NCBI RefSeq assembly: GCF_008386585.1
Contig: NZ_VUOB01000014.1
Coordinates: 1 to 64,000 of the forward strand
Origin: Solihabitans fulvus
GTDB taxonomy: Bacteria > Actinomycetota > Actinomycetes > Mycobacteriales > Pseudonocardiaceae
DNA length: 64,000 nucleotides
Direction of reading: 5' to 3'
In this document: positions 56,776 to 64,000 of the stretch, in pieces
Layout of the letters: each line of letters starts with the position of its first letter
Numbering within the stretch: the stretch's first letter is position 1
Translations under genes and position numbers: made by a program
Notes under the pieces: model-generated
What the model was told of the DNA's origin: nothing
Database searches by the model: none
Seen by the model: only the letters and a program-made list of their open reading frames with translations

Positions 56776-57976
56776 GCAGGGCGCGGAAGCCGTTCATGAT
56801 GGCGCTTGGCTGCCTGCGCAGCTCCCCCTCGGCCACCGCGAGGCTGGTCAGCGGGAACCGCTCGGTCAGCAGGCCGAGTGCCACCTCGGCCTCGAGCCGG
56901 GCCAGCGGCGCGCCGAGGCAGTAGTGGATGCCGTGGCCGAAGGCGAGGTGCCCGCCCTGCGGCCGGTGCAGGTCGACCTCGTCGGGGCGCTCGAACCGGT
57001 CCGCGTCCCGGTTCGCCGAGCCGAGCGCCACCAGCACGAGGTCGTTCGCGGGGATCACGGTGCTGCCGATGTCGACCGGTTCGCTGGTGAACCTCGGCGT
57101 GCTGGTGCGCACCGGGCTGTCGAAGCGCAGCAGCTCCTCGATCGCCCCCGGCAGCAGGGCAGGGTCGTCGTGCAGCCGCCGCCATCGGTGCGGGTCGCGC
57201 AGCAGCGCGTGCGCGCCGTTGCCGATCAGGTTCACCGTCGTCTCATGGCCGGCGACCAGCAGCAGGAACGCCGTGCCGAGCAGTTCCTCGCCGGACAGCC
57301 GGTCGCCGTCGGAGTTGGCCAGCGTCAGCGCCGAGAGCAGGTCGTCGCCGGGATCGGCCCGCTTGCGGCCGATGAGGTCGACGAAGTACCCGGCCATCGC
57401 GCCGGACGAGGCCATCGTGCGCTCAGGGGAGCCGGCGACCAGATCGGTCGACCAGGCGCGGAACTGCTCGCGGTTCGCCACCGGGACGCCGAGCAGCTCG
57501 CAGATCACCGTGATCGGCAGCGGGAACGCCAGCCCGTCGATCAGGTCGACCGGCTCGCCGGTCGGCAGCGCGTCGACCAGTTCGGTGGTGATCGCCGCGA
57601 CCCTCGGCCGGAGCTCGGCGACCCTGCGGGCGGTGAAGTCCCTGGCCAGCAGCCGCCGCAGCCTGCTGTGGTCGGGCGGGTCGCTGTTGAGCATGTGCGG
57701 GTTGAACAACCCGGACAGCTCGGTCGGTCGGCCAGCCTCGGCCAGCTTTGCGGTCAGCGCCGCGCGCAGCCCGACGGCGTCCTTGCGGAGCCTGGGGTCC
57801 GCCAGCGCGGCGCGGGCGTCGGCGTACCGGGAGACCACCCACACCGGCATGCCGTTGGGTTCCACCGCGCGGTGCACCGGGCCCCGCTCGCGCAGCCGCG
57901 CGTCGACGGTCGCCGCCCGGTCCCAGTAGTCGTCGCTGAACAACTCGATCTCGGACTCACCCTCGGCTGACGGCAC
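56759..57976 (-). CDS. Cytochrome P450
   Basis: 405 residues, a normal soluble bacterial P450 (CYP107-like). I-helix LLVAGHETTVNL, K-helix EELLRFDSPV with ExxR, and heme loop LAFGHGIHYCLGAPLARLE with the cysteine ligand. Substrate unknown. GTG 57976 is taken; the start has no evident ribosome site. No ferredoxin gene is adjacent. It is divergent from rnpB. Confidence 0.92.
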   Translation of the reverse strand: MPSAEGESEIELFSDDYWDRAATVDARLRERGPVHRAVEPNGMPVWVVSRYADARAALADPRLRKDAVGLRAALTAKLAEAGRPTELSGLFNPHMLNSDPPDHSRLRRLLARDFTARRVAELRPRVAAITTELVDALPTGEPVDLIDGLAFPLPITVICELLGVPVANREQFRAWSTDLVAGSPERTMASSGAMAGYFVDLIGRKRADPGDDLLSALTLANSDGDRLSGEELLGTAFLLLVAGHETTVNLIGNGAHALLRDPHRWRRLHDDPALLPGAIEELLRFDSPVRTSTPRFTSEPVDIGSTVIPANDLVLVALGSANRDADRFERPDEVDLHRPQGGHLAFGHGIHYCLGAPLARLEAEVALGLLTERFPLTSLAVAEGELRRQPSAIMNGFRALPVVLA

Positions 57977-58109
57977 GGCCCCAGTGTTCCCGGCGTCCGA
58001 CCGGCTGCCAACGTCGCTTTCGGGCGGTTCTGGCTGCCCGGACGGCCGGGTCTGGGACCGCGCGGCGGCGGTGCGGCGGCCGGGTGCGCAGGTCCGGGAC
58101 CGCGCCGGT

Positions 58110-58115
58110 TAGGCT
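58110..58115 (+). promoter_or_regulatory. -10 box of rnpB
   Basis: TAGGCT lies six bases before the first base of the P1 helix of the RNase P RNA, the right distance for a transcription start at about 58121. Confidence 0.5.
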
Positions 58116-58120
58116 GATCG

Positions 58121-58538
58121 GGCGGATGAGTCGGCAGGGCGACCGCGTCGGCGGGTGCTACCCGCCGCCGAGGAAAGTCCGGACTCCACAGGGCAGGGTG
58201 GTTGTTAACGGCAACCCGGGGCGACCCGCGGGACAGTGCCACAGAAAACAGACCGCCCGGGGCGCGCGAGCGCGCCGGGTAAGGGTGAAACGGTGGTGTA
58301 AGAGACCACCAGCACCCCGGGTGACCGGGGTGGCTAGGTAAACCCCACCCGGAGCAAGGCCAAGAGGGCGGCGAGACCTGGTCGCGCCGCCTGCGCAGGC
58401 GTTCGAGGGCTGCCCGCCCGATGCCTGCGGGTAGGCTGCTTGAGCCTGCCGGCGACGGCAGGCCTAGATGGATGGTCGCCCACCGCGGCGCAGCGCGCCG
58501 CGGAGACAGGATCCGGCTTACATGCCGGCTCATCCGCC
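58121..58538 (+). ncRNA. rnpB: RNase P RNA, type A
   Basis: The ends GGCGGATGAG and CTCATCCGCC pair as a perfect 10-bp P1 helix. Conserved core segments are present: GAGGAAAGTCCGGACTCCAC with the CAGGGCAG that follows, GGTAAGGGTGAAACGGTG, ACCCCACCCGGAGCAAGGCC, and at the 3' side AGACAGGATCCGGCTTACA. Length of about 418 nt fits high-GC actinobacterial type A molecules. It processes the 5' ends of tRNA precursors. Confidence 0.97.
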
Positions 58539-58543
58539 CCAAC

Positions 58544-58567
58544 GCCGTTCCCGATCCAGGGAATGGC
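58544..58567 (+). terminator. Hairpin after rnpB
   Basis: GCC-g-TTCCC-GATCCA-GGGAA-t-GGC folds to an 8-bp stem with one internal mismatch, six bases after the P1 helix; a second small hairpin CTGCA-TTAT-TGCAG follows. Confidence 0.55.
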
Positions 58568-58837
58568 TCTGCATTATTGCAGGTTTTGTGTCGCGCTAAA
58601 TTCCGCGTCTAGTCGACGGTGATTGCCGACACGCGTTTCCCGAGTTCGAGGCAACCCCCGTCAAGTCCCGCACGTCTATAGTTGTGGGAGGGGGAGCGCA
58701 AAGAGCAAGATCACGTCTTTCGGCGAACGCCATGGGGGTCATGGCGGAACGGCACGGCCGTCGCCAATGTCGCGCTGCGTCGCGATATGGCGCGATATGC
58801 CGCGCGTTCATGGGGGAATTGAATGAGGGGGAATCTC
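58568..58837. other. Region between rnpB and the beta-barrel protein gene
   Basis: Holds a likely promoter (TATAGT at 58677-58682, with GTCAAG about 17 bp upstream) for the next gene, giving a 150-base leader. Near 58787 the octamer GCGATATG occurs twice, 12 bases apart, and could be an operator. No coding frame is convincing. Confidence 0.4.
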
Positions 58838-59701
58838 ATGACTACTGTTTTCCGCGCAAGCGCGTCGGCGGCGGACAGCCTGCTGGGTCTCGGCCCGCTG
58901 GCTGACCTGCCCGGCACCTGGGTCGGCACCGGCTTCAATCTCATCTCGAGGCCGGACGCGCACAACAACAACCCGTTCTTTCTCCAGCTCAGCAAGACGC
59001 AGGAGACGCTGACGTTCACCGAGATCGGCGCGCCGATACCCAATCGGGGCTCCGGGCAGGACGACATCTTCTTCTCCGGGGTTCACTACGTCCAGCAGAT
59101 CAGCGACGTGGTCACGAAAGGCGCGCTGCACCTCGAACCGGGAATGTGGCTGAATCTGCCGGCGACGACCGACCCGGTCGCCGACGCGAGCGTCGCCCGA
59201 CTCGCGACGATTCCGCACGGCGACGCGCTGCTCGCCCAGGGAACCTCGTTCACCGTGCCGGGCGGGCCGCAGATCGACGCGGTCAGCTCGACGCCGATCA
59301 ACTCGACCGGGCCCGACGCCGGCAAACCCGTCACCAACGAGCAGTACCTCGCGCCGTTCACCACGACGGAGCTGCCGCCCGACATCCCGGACGGCTCGAT
59401 CGCCAACCCCAACCTGGTGCTGACCGAGGCGATCGCGGACCAGAAGATCGTGGAGACCACGGTGCTGGCGATCGACACCGCCACGGCGATCGGCGGCACC
59501 GCCGGCGGCATCCAGAACATCCCGTTCGTCGTGCAGAACGCCAACGCGACGAGCATGAAGGCGATCTTCTGGATCGAGCAGGTCCAGCGGGAGGACGGCG
59601 ACGGGGTCTTCCTCCAGTTGCAGTACACCCAGACGGTGATCCTGGACTTCCTCGGCATCGCCTGGCCGCACATCGCGGTTGGCACGCTGGTCAAACAGTG
59701 A
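58838..59701 (+). CDS. Putative nitrobindin/lipocalin-like heme- or ligand-binding protein
   Basis: 287 residues. LADLPGTWVGTGFNLI at the start is the GxW motif of small-ligand-binding beta-barrels. Further strands include ETLTFTEIGAPIPNRGS, DIFFSGVHYVQQISD, ALHLEPGMWLNLP and ATIPHGDALLAQG. I recall such proteins annotated as heme-binding in other bacteria, but the ligand is uncertain. No signal peptide. ATG 58838 follows AGGGGGAA; ATG 58823 is also in frame. Confidence 0.55.
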   Translation: MTTVFRASASAADSLLGLGPLADLPGTWVGTGFNLISRPDAHNNNPFFLQLSKTQETLTFTEIGAPIPNRGSGQDDIFFSGVHYVQQISDVVTKGALHLEPGMWLNLPATTDPVADASVARLATIPHGDALLAQGTSFTVPGGPQIDAVSSTPINSTGPDAGKPVTNEQYLAPFTTTELPPDIPDGSIANPNLVLTEAIADQKIVETTVLAIDTATAIGGTAGGIQNIPFVVQNANATSMKAIFWIEQVQREDGDGVFLQLQYTQTVILDFLGIAWPHIAVGTLVKQ

Positions 59702-59759
59702 GGGTCCGGCGGTGAGACCGGTGCCCCGTCGCGCGCCACGCGCGGCGGGGCACGCCGCT

Positions 59760-59937
59760 TTAGAGCTCCTAACACAATGGCGTTCGATCAGGGAGCGGCG
59801 GCCAGGTGGGCGAGATGTCTCGCAGGGGTCGTGACCGGAGGAGGGAGGCATGACGGAGTCATGGTGACTGACGACAACGCCGCAGATCGTCTGCCTGGGC
59901 GTCGCGAGCCGAACAGTCATTGTGTTAGGAGCTCTTA
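59760..59937. mobile_element. MITE with 17-bp terminal inverted repeats and TTA target duplication
   Basis: GAGCTCCTAACACAATG (59763-59779) is matched by its exact complement at 59918-59934. The 172-bp element is flanked on both sides by TTA (59760-59762 and 59935-59937), a TNA-type 3-bp duplication typical of some IS5-family transposons. No transposase fits inside; a GGAGGAGGGAGGCATG start site near its middle leads into a five-codon frame. The right TTA is also the stop codon of the reverse-strand gene. Confidence 0.85.
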
Positions 59938-60276
59938 GCGGGCCGCCTGCGACGGCCGCCCCGGCGGCATCCGGTAGACCGGCCGGAACGGCTTGCCCCC
60001 GTTGAACTCCCGCTCCAGCTCGGTCACCCGGTCCGCGACCGCGGGATTCACGATGTCGGCGAGGCTGCGGACCCCGGCGGACGGCTCGTACGCGGCCAGA
60101 TAGGTCGCCGCGGCGCGCGCCCGCTCCAGGATGTCCTGGCTGAAGTTCACCGTGCGCTGGACCCTCCGCCCGGCCAGCGGCGTCGGCCCGGTAGCCTCCT
60201 CGCGACCCGGCTCGGCGACATCGTTGACGTCGGCGCCGGGTGCGGGTTCGGGTGCGAATCCGGGCGGCTGGGCCAT
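59935..60276 (-). CDS. Ribbon-helix-helix DNA-binding protein, ParB/CopG-like
   Basis: 113 residues. A disordered N-terminus (40 residues, Pro/Glu/Ala) precedes VQRTVNFSQDILERARAAAT, a strand-helix start typical of RHH proteins. SLADIVNPAVADRVTELE and FNGGKPFRPV follow, as in small centromere-binding partner proteins. It probably binds the palindromic DNA upstream of it. ATG 60276 follows GAGGAGG. Its TAA stop coincides with the MITE target duplication. It is divergent from conjugation-like genes, which suggests it belongs to a mobile element. Confidence 0.6.
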   Translation of the reverse strand: MAQPPGFAPEPAPGADVNDVAEPGREEATGPTPLAGRRVQRTVNFSQDILERARAAATYLAAYEPSAGVRSLADIVNPAVADRVTELEREFNGGKPFRPVYRMPPGRPSQAAR

Positions 60277-60727
60277 CTGCGAACCTCCTCGCGCTGGTGC
60301 CGGTCCGCTCGGTCGGCCCGGTTGGCGTAGTCGTAACTAACCAGACTGGGGTAGTTGGCCCGATCGTTGACTCCGGGCCGCAGTCCTGTCGGATCCTCCG
60401 ATCCGGCCGAACAGGTCACAGCAGGGGGTCATCGTTCAGGGGTGTGACATCCCTGCGCACTGACGGTGACCAGGGGGTTCGCAGCCGGGTGAACTATCTC
60501 AGCAACCGGGAGAAAGCTGTGTCGCCTGTTCACCACCGGCACCCTCCCAACGATGATGTGTGGGTCAGATTAGACGTAATCACGGTCGAGGGGAACGTCG
60601 ATGGATCAACGCACCGAGCATTGACTACTACACGTCGTGACAGCGGCATGTTCTACTCGATAGCGCCGAACCGGGTCGACCCCCCAGCCTCCCGGCCCGA
60701 AACGCTCCTCGCCCTCGGGAGTACGAG
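60277..60727. other. 451-bp divergent intergenic region, possible operator or centromere-like site
   Basis: Contains an imperfect inverted repeat AACTAAC-N8-GGTAGTT (near 60336) about 60 bp before the RHH gene, a perfect GATTA-GACG-TAATC (60568-60581), TTGACT at about 60622 as a -35 candidate, and several GGTGTGAC/GGTGACC motifs. It is less GC-rich than the flanking genes. No coding frame is convincing. Confidence 0.4.
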
Positions 60728-61003
60728 ATGATCGCCACGTCCCTTGTAACAGTCGCGCAGCAGCAACAGCCTGCCCTCGGTACAGGGGGAGTTCGGCAGT
60801 GGATCCTGGACAACCTGGTTCCGCTGCTGTTGCTGACCGTCGCCCTCCTGCTGCTGTGGCTCGGCGGCGGCAAGGGCGACAACGCCGGCGTCATGCGCCG
60901 CCTCGGCGGCATCGTCATCGCGCTCGCGATCATCGGGTTGGCCGTGACCACCAACGCCGGATCGAACATCGGCCGGTGGCTCACCAGCCTGTTCAGCGGG
61001 TGA
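60728..61003 (+). CDS. Small membrane protein of a conjugation-like cluster (VirB2/TrbC-like)
   Basis: 91 residues with two hydrophobic helices (NLVPLLLLTVALLLLWLGG and LGGIVIALAIIGLAVTT) separated by a basic loop. Size and topology match pilin-like or TrbC-like subunits encoded next to VirB4 ATPases. ATG 60728 follows GGGAG. Eight genes or more may follow beyond the window, so the identification is positional. Confidence 0.55.
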   Translation: MIATSLVTVAQQQQPALGTGGVRQWILDNLVPLLLLTVALLLLWLGGGKGDNAGVMRRLGGIVIALAIIGLAVTTNAGSNIGRWLTSLFSG

Positions 61004-61009
61004 TCGCGC

Positions 61010-61534
61010 GTGCGGGTACGCACTGACGACGAGGTCTACCGGGTCGACGCCGTCTGGCTCGGCCCGCCGAAGGCGACCTTCCCCTGGCGCGCCCGCTATG
61101 TGGCGTGGGGCGTCGGCATCGCCGTGTTCCTGTTGGTGCTGACCGTGGAACGGCAGATGGGCTTCGGCTTCAGCTTCTTCACCACGGCCTGGGCCTTCAT
61201 CATCACGATCCTGCTCACCAGGTTCATCTGCACGCGGATCAGCCACGAGCGGCCCCTCGGCGCCGTCGTGGCCATGTGGGTGCGCGAACTCAACGCCCCC
61301 CGGGAGCGCAACGCTGGCGCAGGCGGGGCGGCCAGCGCGGCTCGGATCCGGGTCAACCAGGAACGGCCCCGGCGGCCAGCGCGGCGCGGCCGGCGGAGCA
61401 CGGCGACGGCGCGGGCGACGGCCCCGGCCGAGGCTCGCGTCCACGGCACCCGGACCCAGCACCAGCACCGGCGGACAGTCAGTAGCGCGCGCACGAAGGG
61501 AGTTCGCGGTGTTCGGACGCAGGCGAGACGGTGA
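61010..61534 (+). CDS. PrgI/TcpE-like membrane protein of a conjugation-like cluster
   Basis: 174 residues. VYRVDAVWLGPPKATFPWRAR, a double membrane segment (YVAWGVGIAVFLLVLTVE and FSFFTTAWAFIITILLTRF), then a long basic, disordered tail. Such short two-helix proteins accompany VirB4-type ATPases in actinobacterial and Gram-positive conjugation clusters. GTG 61010 is taken, seven bases after the previous gene. Its end overlaps the ATPase gene by 26 bp. Confidence 0.6.
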   Translation: MRVRTDDEVYRVDAVWLGPPKATFPWRARYVAWGVGIAVFLLVLTVERQMGFGFSFFTTAWAFIITILLTRFICTRISHERPLGAVVAMWVRELNAPRERNAGAGGAASAARIRVNQERPRRPARRGRRSTATARATAPAEARVHGTRTQHQHRRTVSSARTKGVRGVRTQARR

Positions 61535-64000
61535 CCGACGCTCGGCCCAGCACGTGGCGCAGCACGCCGCGGCGGCCGAACCCGCGGACAAGAAGGTGTA
61601 CAGCCGTCGCGGCCGCCGCCTGCCGGGAGAGCAGGCCGTCCCCAGCTACACCCCGCTGATCTCCGCCCGCAGCATCGACGGCCACCTGCTGCGCACCGGC
61701 CAGGACGTCTACGCCTGGTACCGGCTCGCGCCGCAGCGCTGGTCGTTCCGGTCGGACTCGCAGCGGCAGGACCTCATCGCCGCCATCGCCGGCCAGTACG
61801 CCGAACTCCAGGGCCGCTGGATGCACCTGCGGGTCACCGCCCGCCCCTACCCGATCCGGATGTGGGCCGAGGCGCACGTGCACAACGCGCCCGGCCGGCT
61901 GCCGGACACCCCGGGCACGCTGTCCTTCGACGACTACATGGTCGGCGAGCAGCAGCAGCTGATGGGCCGCTCGATGGCCGAGAAGGAGGTCTACCTCGGC
62001 GTCCAGGTGCAGACCCGCAACGTGATGGACCGCGCCGTCGAACGGGTCGCGCCGCTGCTGCGCAGGGTGTTCCCCGACGCCGTCGACGCCGAGCTGGTCG
62101 CGCTGGACAGCGAGGTCGAGCACCTTGACCAGGTGATCGGCTCCGCGGGCTTGGAGGGCCGCCCGGCCACGGCCGAGGAGATGTCCTGGCTGATGCACCG
62201 GTCGTGCTCGCTCGGACTGCCCGCGCCGCGCAACCTGCCCGCCGTGCCCGGCGCCGCCTGGGAACCCGAGGACCTGGCCAGCTTCACCGACGCCGCCGAC
62301 TTCCACCAGGAGCCGTACGCGCCGACCGTCACCGTGCGCGGCCGCACCGGCTCCAACGCCGGCATCAAGCGGCACGTCGCCGTCCTCACCGTCGGCCTGA
62401 TGCACGGCCTCCAGATCCCCGAGGTCGACGACCCCTGGGTGCAGCGCGCCGACCGGCTGCCGGCCGCCGTCGAGTGGTCCGCGCGGATCTACGTGCGCCG
62501 CCCCGAGGAGGTCTCCGGCGAGCTGCAACGCCAGATGAACAAGGTCCGCTCGCAGGTCAGGCACTACACCGACGAACACGAGCTGGAACCGCCGCAGTCG
62601 CTGGCCAGGCAGGCGGGGCGGGTGCTGGAGATCGACGACGAGATGACCTCCGGCTTCACCGCCCTCGGCACCCGCGTGCGGTCCTGGTGGCGGCTGGCGG
62701 TGTCCGGCCCGTCCGAGCGGGAGACGCTGCGGCTGGCCCAGCAGCTGCTCGACCTGTACAAGCCGAAGGTCGCCATCGAGCACCCCGAGGCGCAGTACTC
62801 GATGGCCAGGGAGTTCATCCCTGGCGAGCCGCTGGCCTCGGCCGCCTACCTGCGGCGCGGCTCGGTGCTGTGGGCCGCCTCCGCCGTGCCGACCGCCACC
62901 GCCGAGGTCGGCGACCGGCGCGGCATCCTGCTCGGCGAGACGTGCACCGCGACCCGTCGCCCGGTGGCCTGGGATCCGTGGATGGCGCAGGAGCTGCGCG
63001 ACGGCTCCGGCCTGACCGCCATGGTCGCCGGACTCGGCGCCGGCAAGTCCTTCCTCGGCGGCGGCATCGTCTACAAGACGCTGCGGGCCGGCGCGCACTG
63101 GACCCTGCTCGACCCGTCCGGGCCGCTGGCCGCCCTGTGCGACCTGCCCGAGCTGCGGCCTTACGCGCGGCCGATCAACCTGCTCAACGCGCAGCCCGGC
63201 ATCCTCAACCCGTACCGGGTGGTCGCCGAGCCGAGCCTCGAACACTTCATGGACGAGGAGGACCCCGAGCGGGCCTGGCGGCGGGAGAAGGCGCTCACCG
63301 CGGCCACCCGGCGGCGGCTGGTCCTCGACGCGCTCAGCGGCCTGCTGCCCTACGAGGTGGCCAGGCTGCCGCAGACCAGGATCGTGCTGCTGCGCGCCGT
63401 CCGCACCGTCGGCGGCCGGCCGGACGCCCACCCCGGCCAGGTCTTCGACGCCCTGCGCAGGGACGCAAGCGAGCACCACGAGCACGCCGTCGTCGTCGCC
63501 GACTTCCTCGACGAGATGCGGGAACGCATGTCGCTGCTGATCCCGGAACGCGACGCCGACCCGTACTCCGAACAGCGCGACGACCGGCTCACCGTGCTCA
63601 CCATGGCCGGCCTGACGCTGCCGAAGGACGGCACCGGCCGCGAGCACTGGACCGACGCCGAGGCGCTCGGCGTCGAGATGCTCAACCTCGCGGCCTGGCT
63701 CACCCAGCGGTCGATCTACGAGCGGCCGAAGGACCTCCGCAAGGGCGTCTGGATCGACGAGGCGTTCTTCCTGTCCGAGGTGCCGACCGGCCGCGTCCTG
63801 ATGAACCGGTTCGCCCGAGACTCCAGGAAGTGGAACGTCCGGGTGCTGCTGTCCAGCCAGATCCCGGCCGACTTCCTCAAGATCCAGGGCTTCGTCACCC
63901 TGCTCGACTCGGTGTTCGTCGGCAGGCTCGACGACGACCAGGCGCAGTCGGACGCGTTGCGGCTGCTGAAGGTTCCGGTCGGCGCGGGCTACGAGCAGGT
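61509..64000 (+). CDS. VirB4/TraC-like conjugation ATPase, 5' part
   Basis: 830 residues are visible; the frame runs past base 64000 without a stop. GTG 61509 follows AGGGAG. After a short basic N-terminus comes the typical N-domain with LISARSIDGHLLRTGQD. The ATPase domain has Walker A MVAGLGAGKSF (about residues 505-515) and Walker B GVWIDEAFF (about 745), then SRKWNVRVLLSSQIPADF, the usual SxQ segment. Such ATPases power type IV secretion and conjugation. With the two small membrane proteins before it, this marks the start of a transfer module. Confidence 0.82.
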   Translation, partial: MFGRRRDGDRRSAQHVAQHAAAAEPADKKVYSRRGRRLPGEQAVPSYTPLISARSIDGHLLRTGQDVYAWYRLAPQRWSFRSDSQRQDLIAAIAGQYAELQGRWMHLRVTARPYPIRMWAEAHVHNAPGRLPDTPGTLSFDDYMVGEQQQLMGRSMAEKEVYLGVQVQTRNVMDRAVERVAPLLRRVFPDAVDAELVALDSEVEHLDQVIGSAGLEGRPATAEEMSWLMHRSCSLGLPAPRNLPAVPGAAWEPEDLASFTDAADFHQEPYAPTVTVRGRTGSNAGIKRHVAVLTVGLMHGLQIPEVDDPWVQRADRLPAAVEWSARIYVRRPEEVSGELQRQMNKVRSQVRHYTDEHELEPPQSLARQAGRVLEIDDEMTSGFTALGTRVRSWWRLAVSGPSERETLRLAQQLLDLYKPKVAIEHPEAQYSMAREFIPGEPLASAAYLRRGSVLWAASAVPTATAEVGDRRGILLGETCTATRRPVAWDPWMAQELRDGSGLTAMVAGLGAGKSFLGGGIVYKTLRAGAHWTLLDPSGPLAALCDLPELRPYARPINLLNAQPGILNPYRVVAEPSLEHFMDEEDPERAWRREKALTAATRRRLVLDALSGLLPYEVARLPQTRIVLLRAVRTVGGRPDAHPGQVFDALRRDASEHHEHAVVVADFLDEMRERMSLLIPERDADPYSEQRDDRLTVLTMAGLTLPKDGTGREHWTDAEALGVEMLNLAAWLTQRSIYERPKDLRKGVWIDEAFFLSEVPTGRVLMNRFARDSRKWNVRVLLSSQIPADFLKIQGFVTLLDSVFVGRLDDDQAQSDALRLLKVPVGAGYEQ

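Overview
The window comes from a high-GC actinobacterium. Codon third positions are overwhelmingly G/C, GTG starts and GTGA/ATGA overlaps are frequent, and many genes look leaderless with a TAnnnT box 6-8 nt before the start codon. Gene content (adnA/adnB, a K+ channel and nudC in the mycobacterial relative order; the cobC-Nif3-zinc ribbon-RNase H block; HemD fused to a winged helix) points to Pseudonocardiales or a close relative. This is inference from gene content, not a database match.

Layout. 1-8367: nitrate/nitrite assimilation (nitrate reductase C-terminus, FAD reductase with an Fe-S tail, NarK, NirB, NirD), followed without gaps by a HemD-winged-helix fusion and a sirohydrochlorin chelatase that would supply siroheme to NirB. 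A GlnR-like operator precedes nirB. 8489-11361: pirin, TPR protein, alkyltransferase-like protein and a secreted GH18 chitinase with a DasR-like box. 11775-21038: the AdnAB helicase-nuclease pair, split by two tandem Fic-domain genes, one with an intact and one with a degenerate active site, preceded by related palindromic promoter regions. 21081-37578: hypothetical and membrane proteins, M20 peptidase, K+ channel, OmpR-type two-component system, two zinc metallopeptidases, DUF2207 protein, an M16 peptidase pair and NudC. An 86-bp tandem repeat sits between two convergent genes here.

37648-43091: accessory region with a beta-rich hypothetical protein, a probable polymorphic-toxin deaminase with an Imm10-type immunity gene, a secreted M14 carboxypeptidase, and a SigE-family ECF sigma factor with its membrane partner. 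43168-50367: a Wadjet-like SMC cassette (DUF2397, DUF2398, TIGR02680 SMC ATPase) with no DUF2399/TIGR02679 nuclease gene next to it, and a 47-codon ORF bridging the first two genes. 50531-56685: cobalamin and housekeeping genes (CbiB, SURF1, LMW phosphatase, CobC-like aminotransferase, Nif3, zinc ribbon, RNase HI-phosphatase). Then a P450, the RNase P RNA, a putative ligand-binding beta-barrel protein, a 172-bp MITE, and the beginning of a conjugation-like cluster (RHH protein, small membrane proteins, VirB4-like ATPase) that runs off the window end.

A recurrent DNA signal is the inverted repeat GTCCAC-N-GTGGAC, seen six times perfectly and several times with one change, all inside genes and in more than one reading frame.
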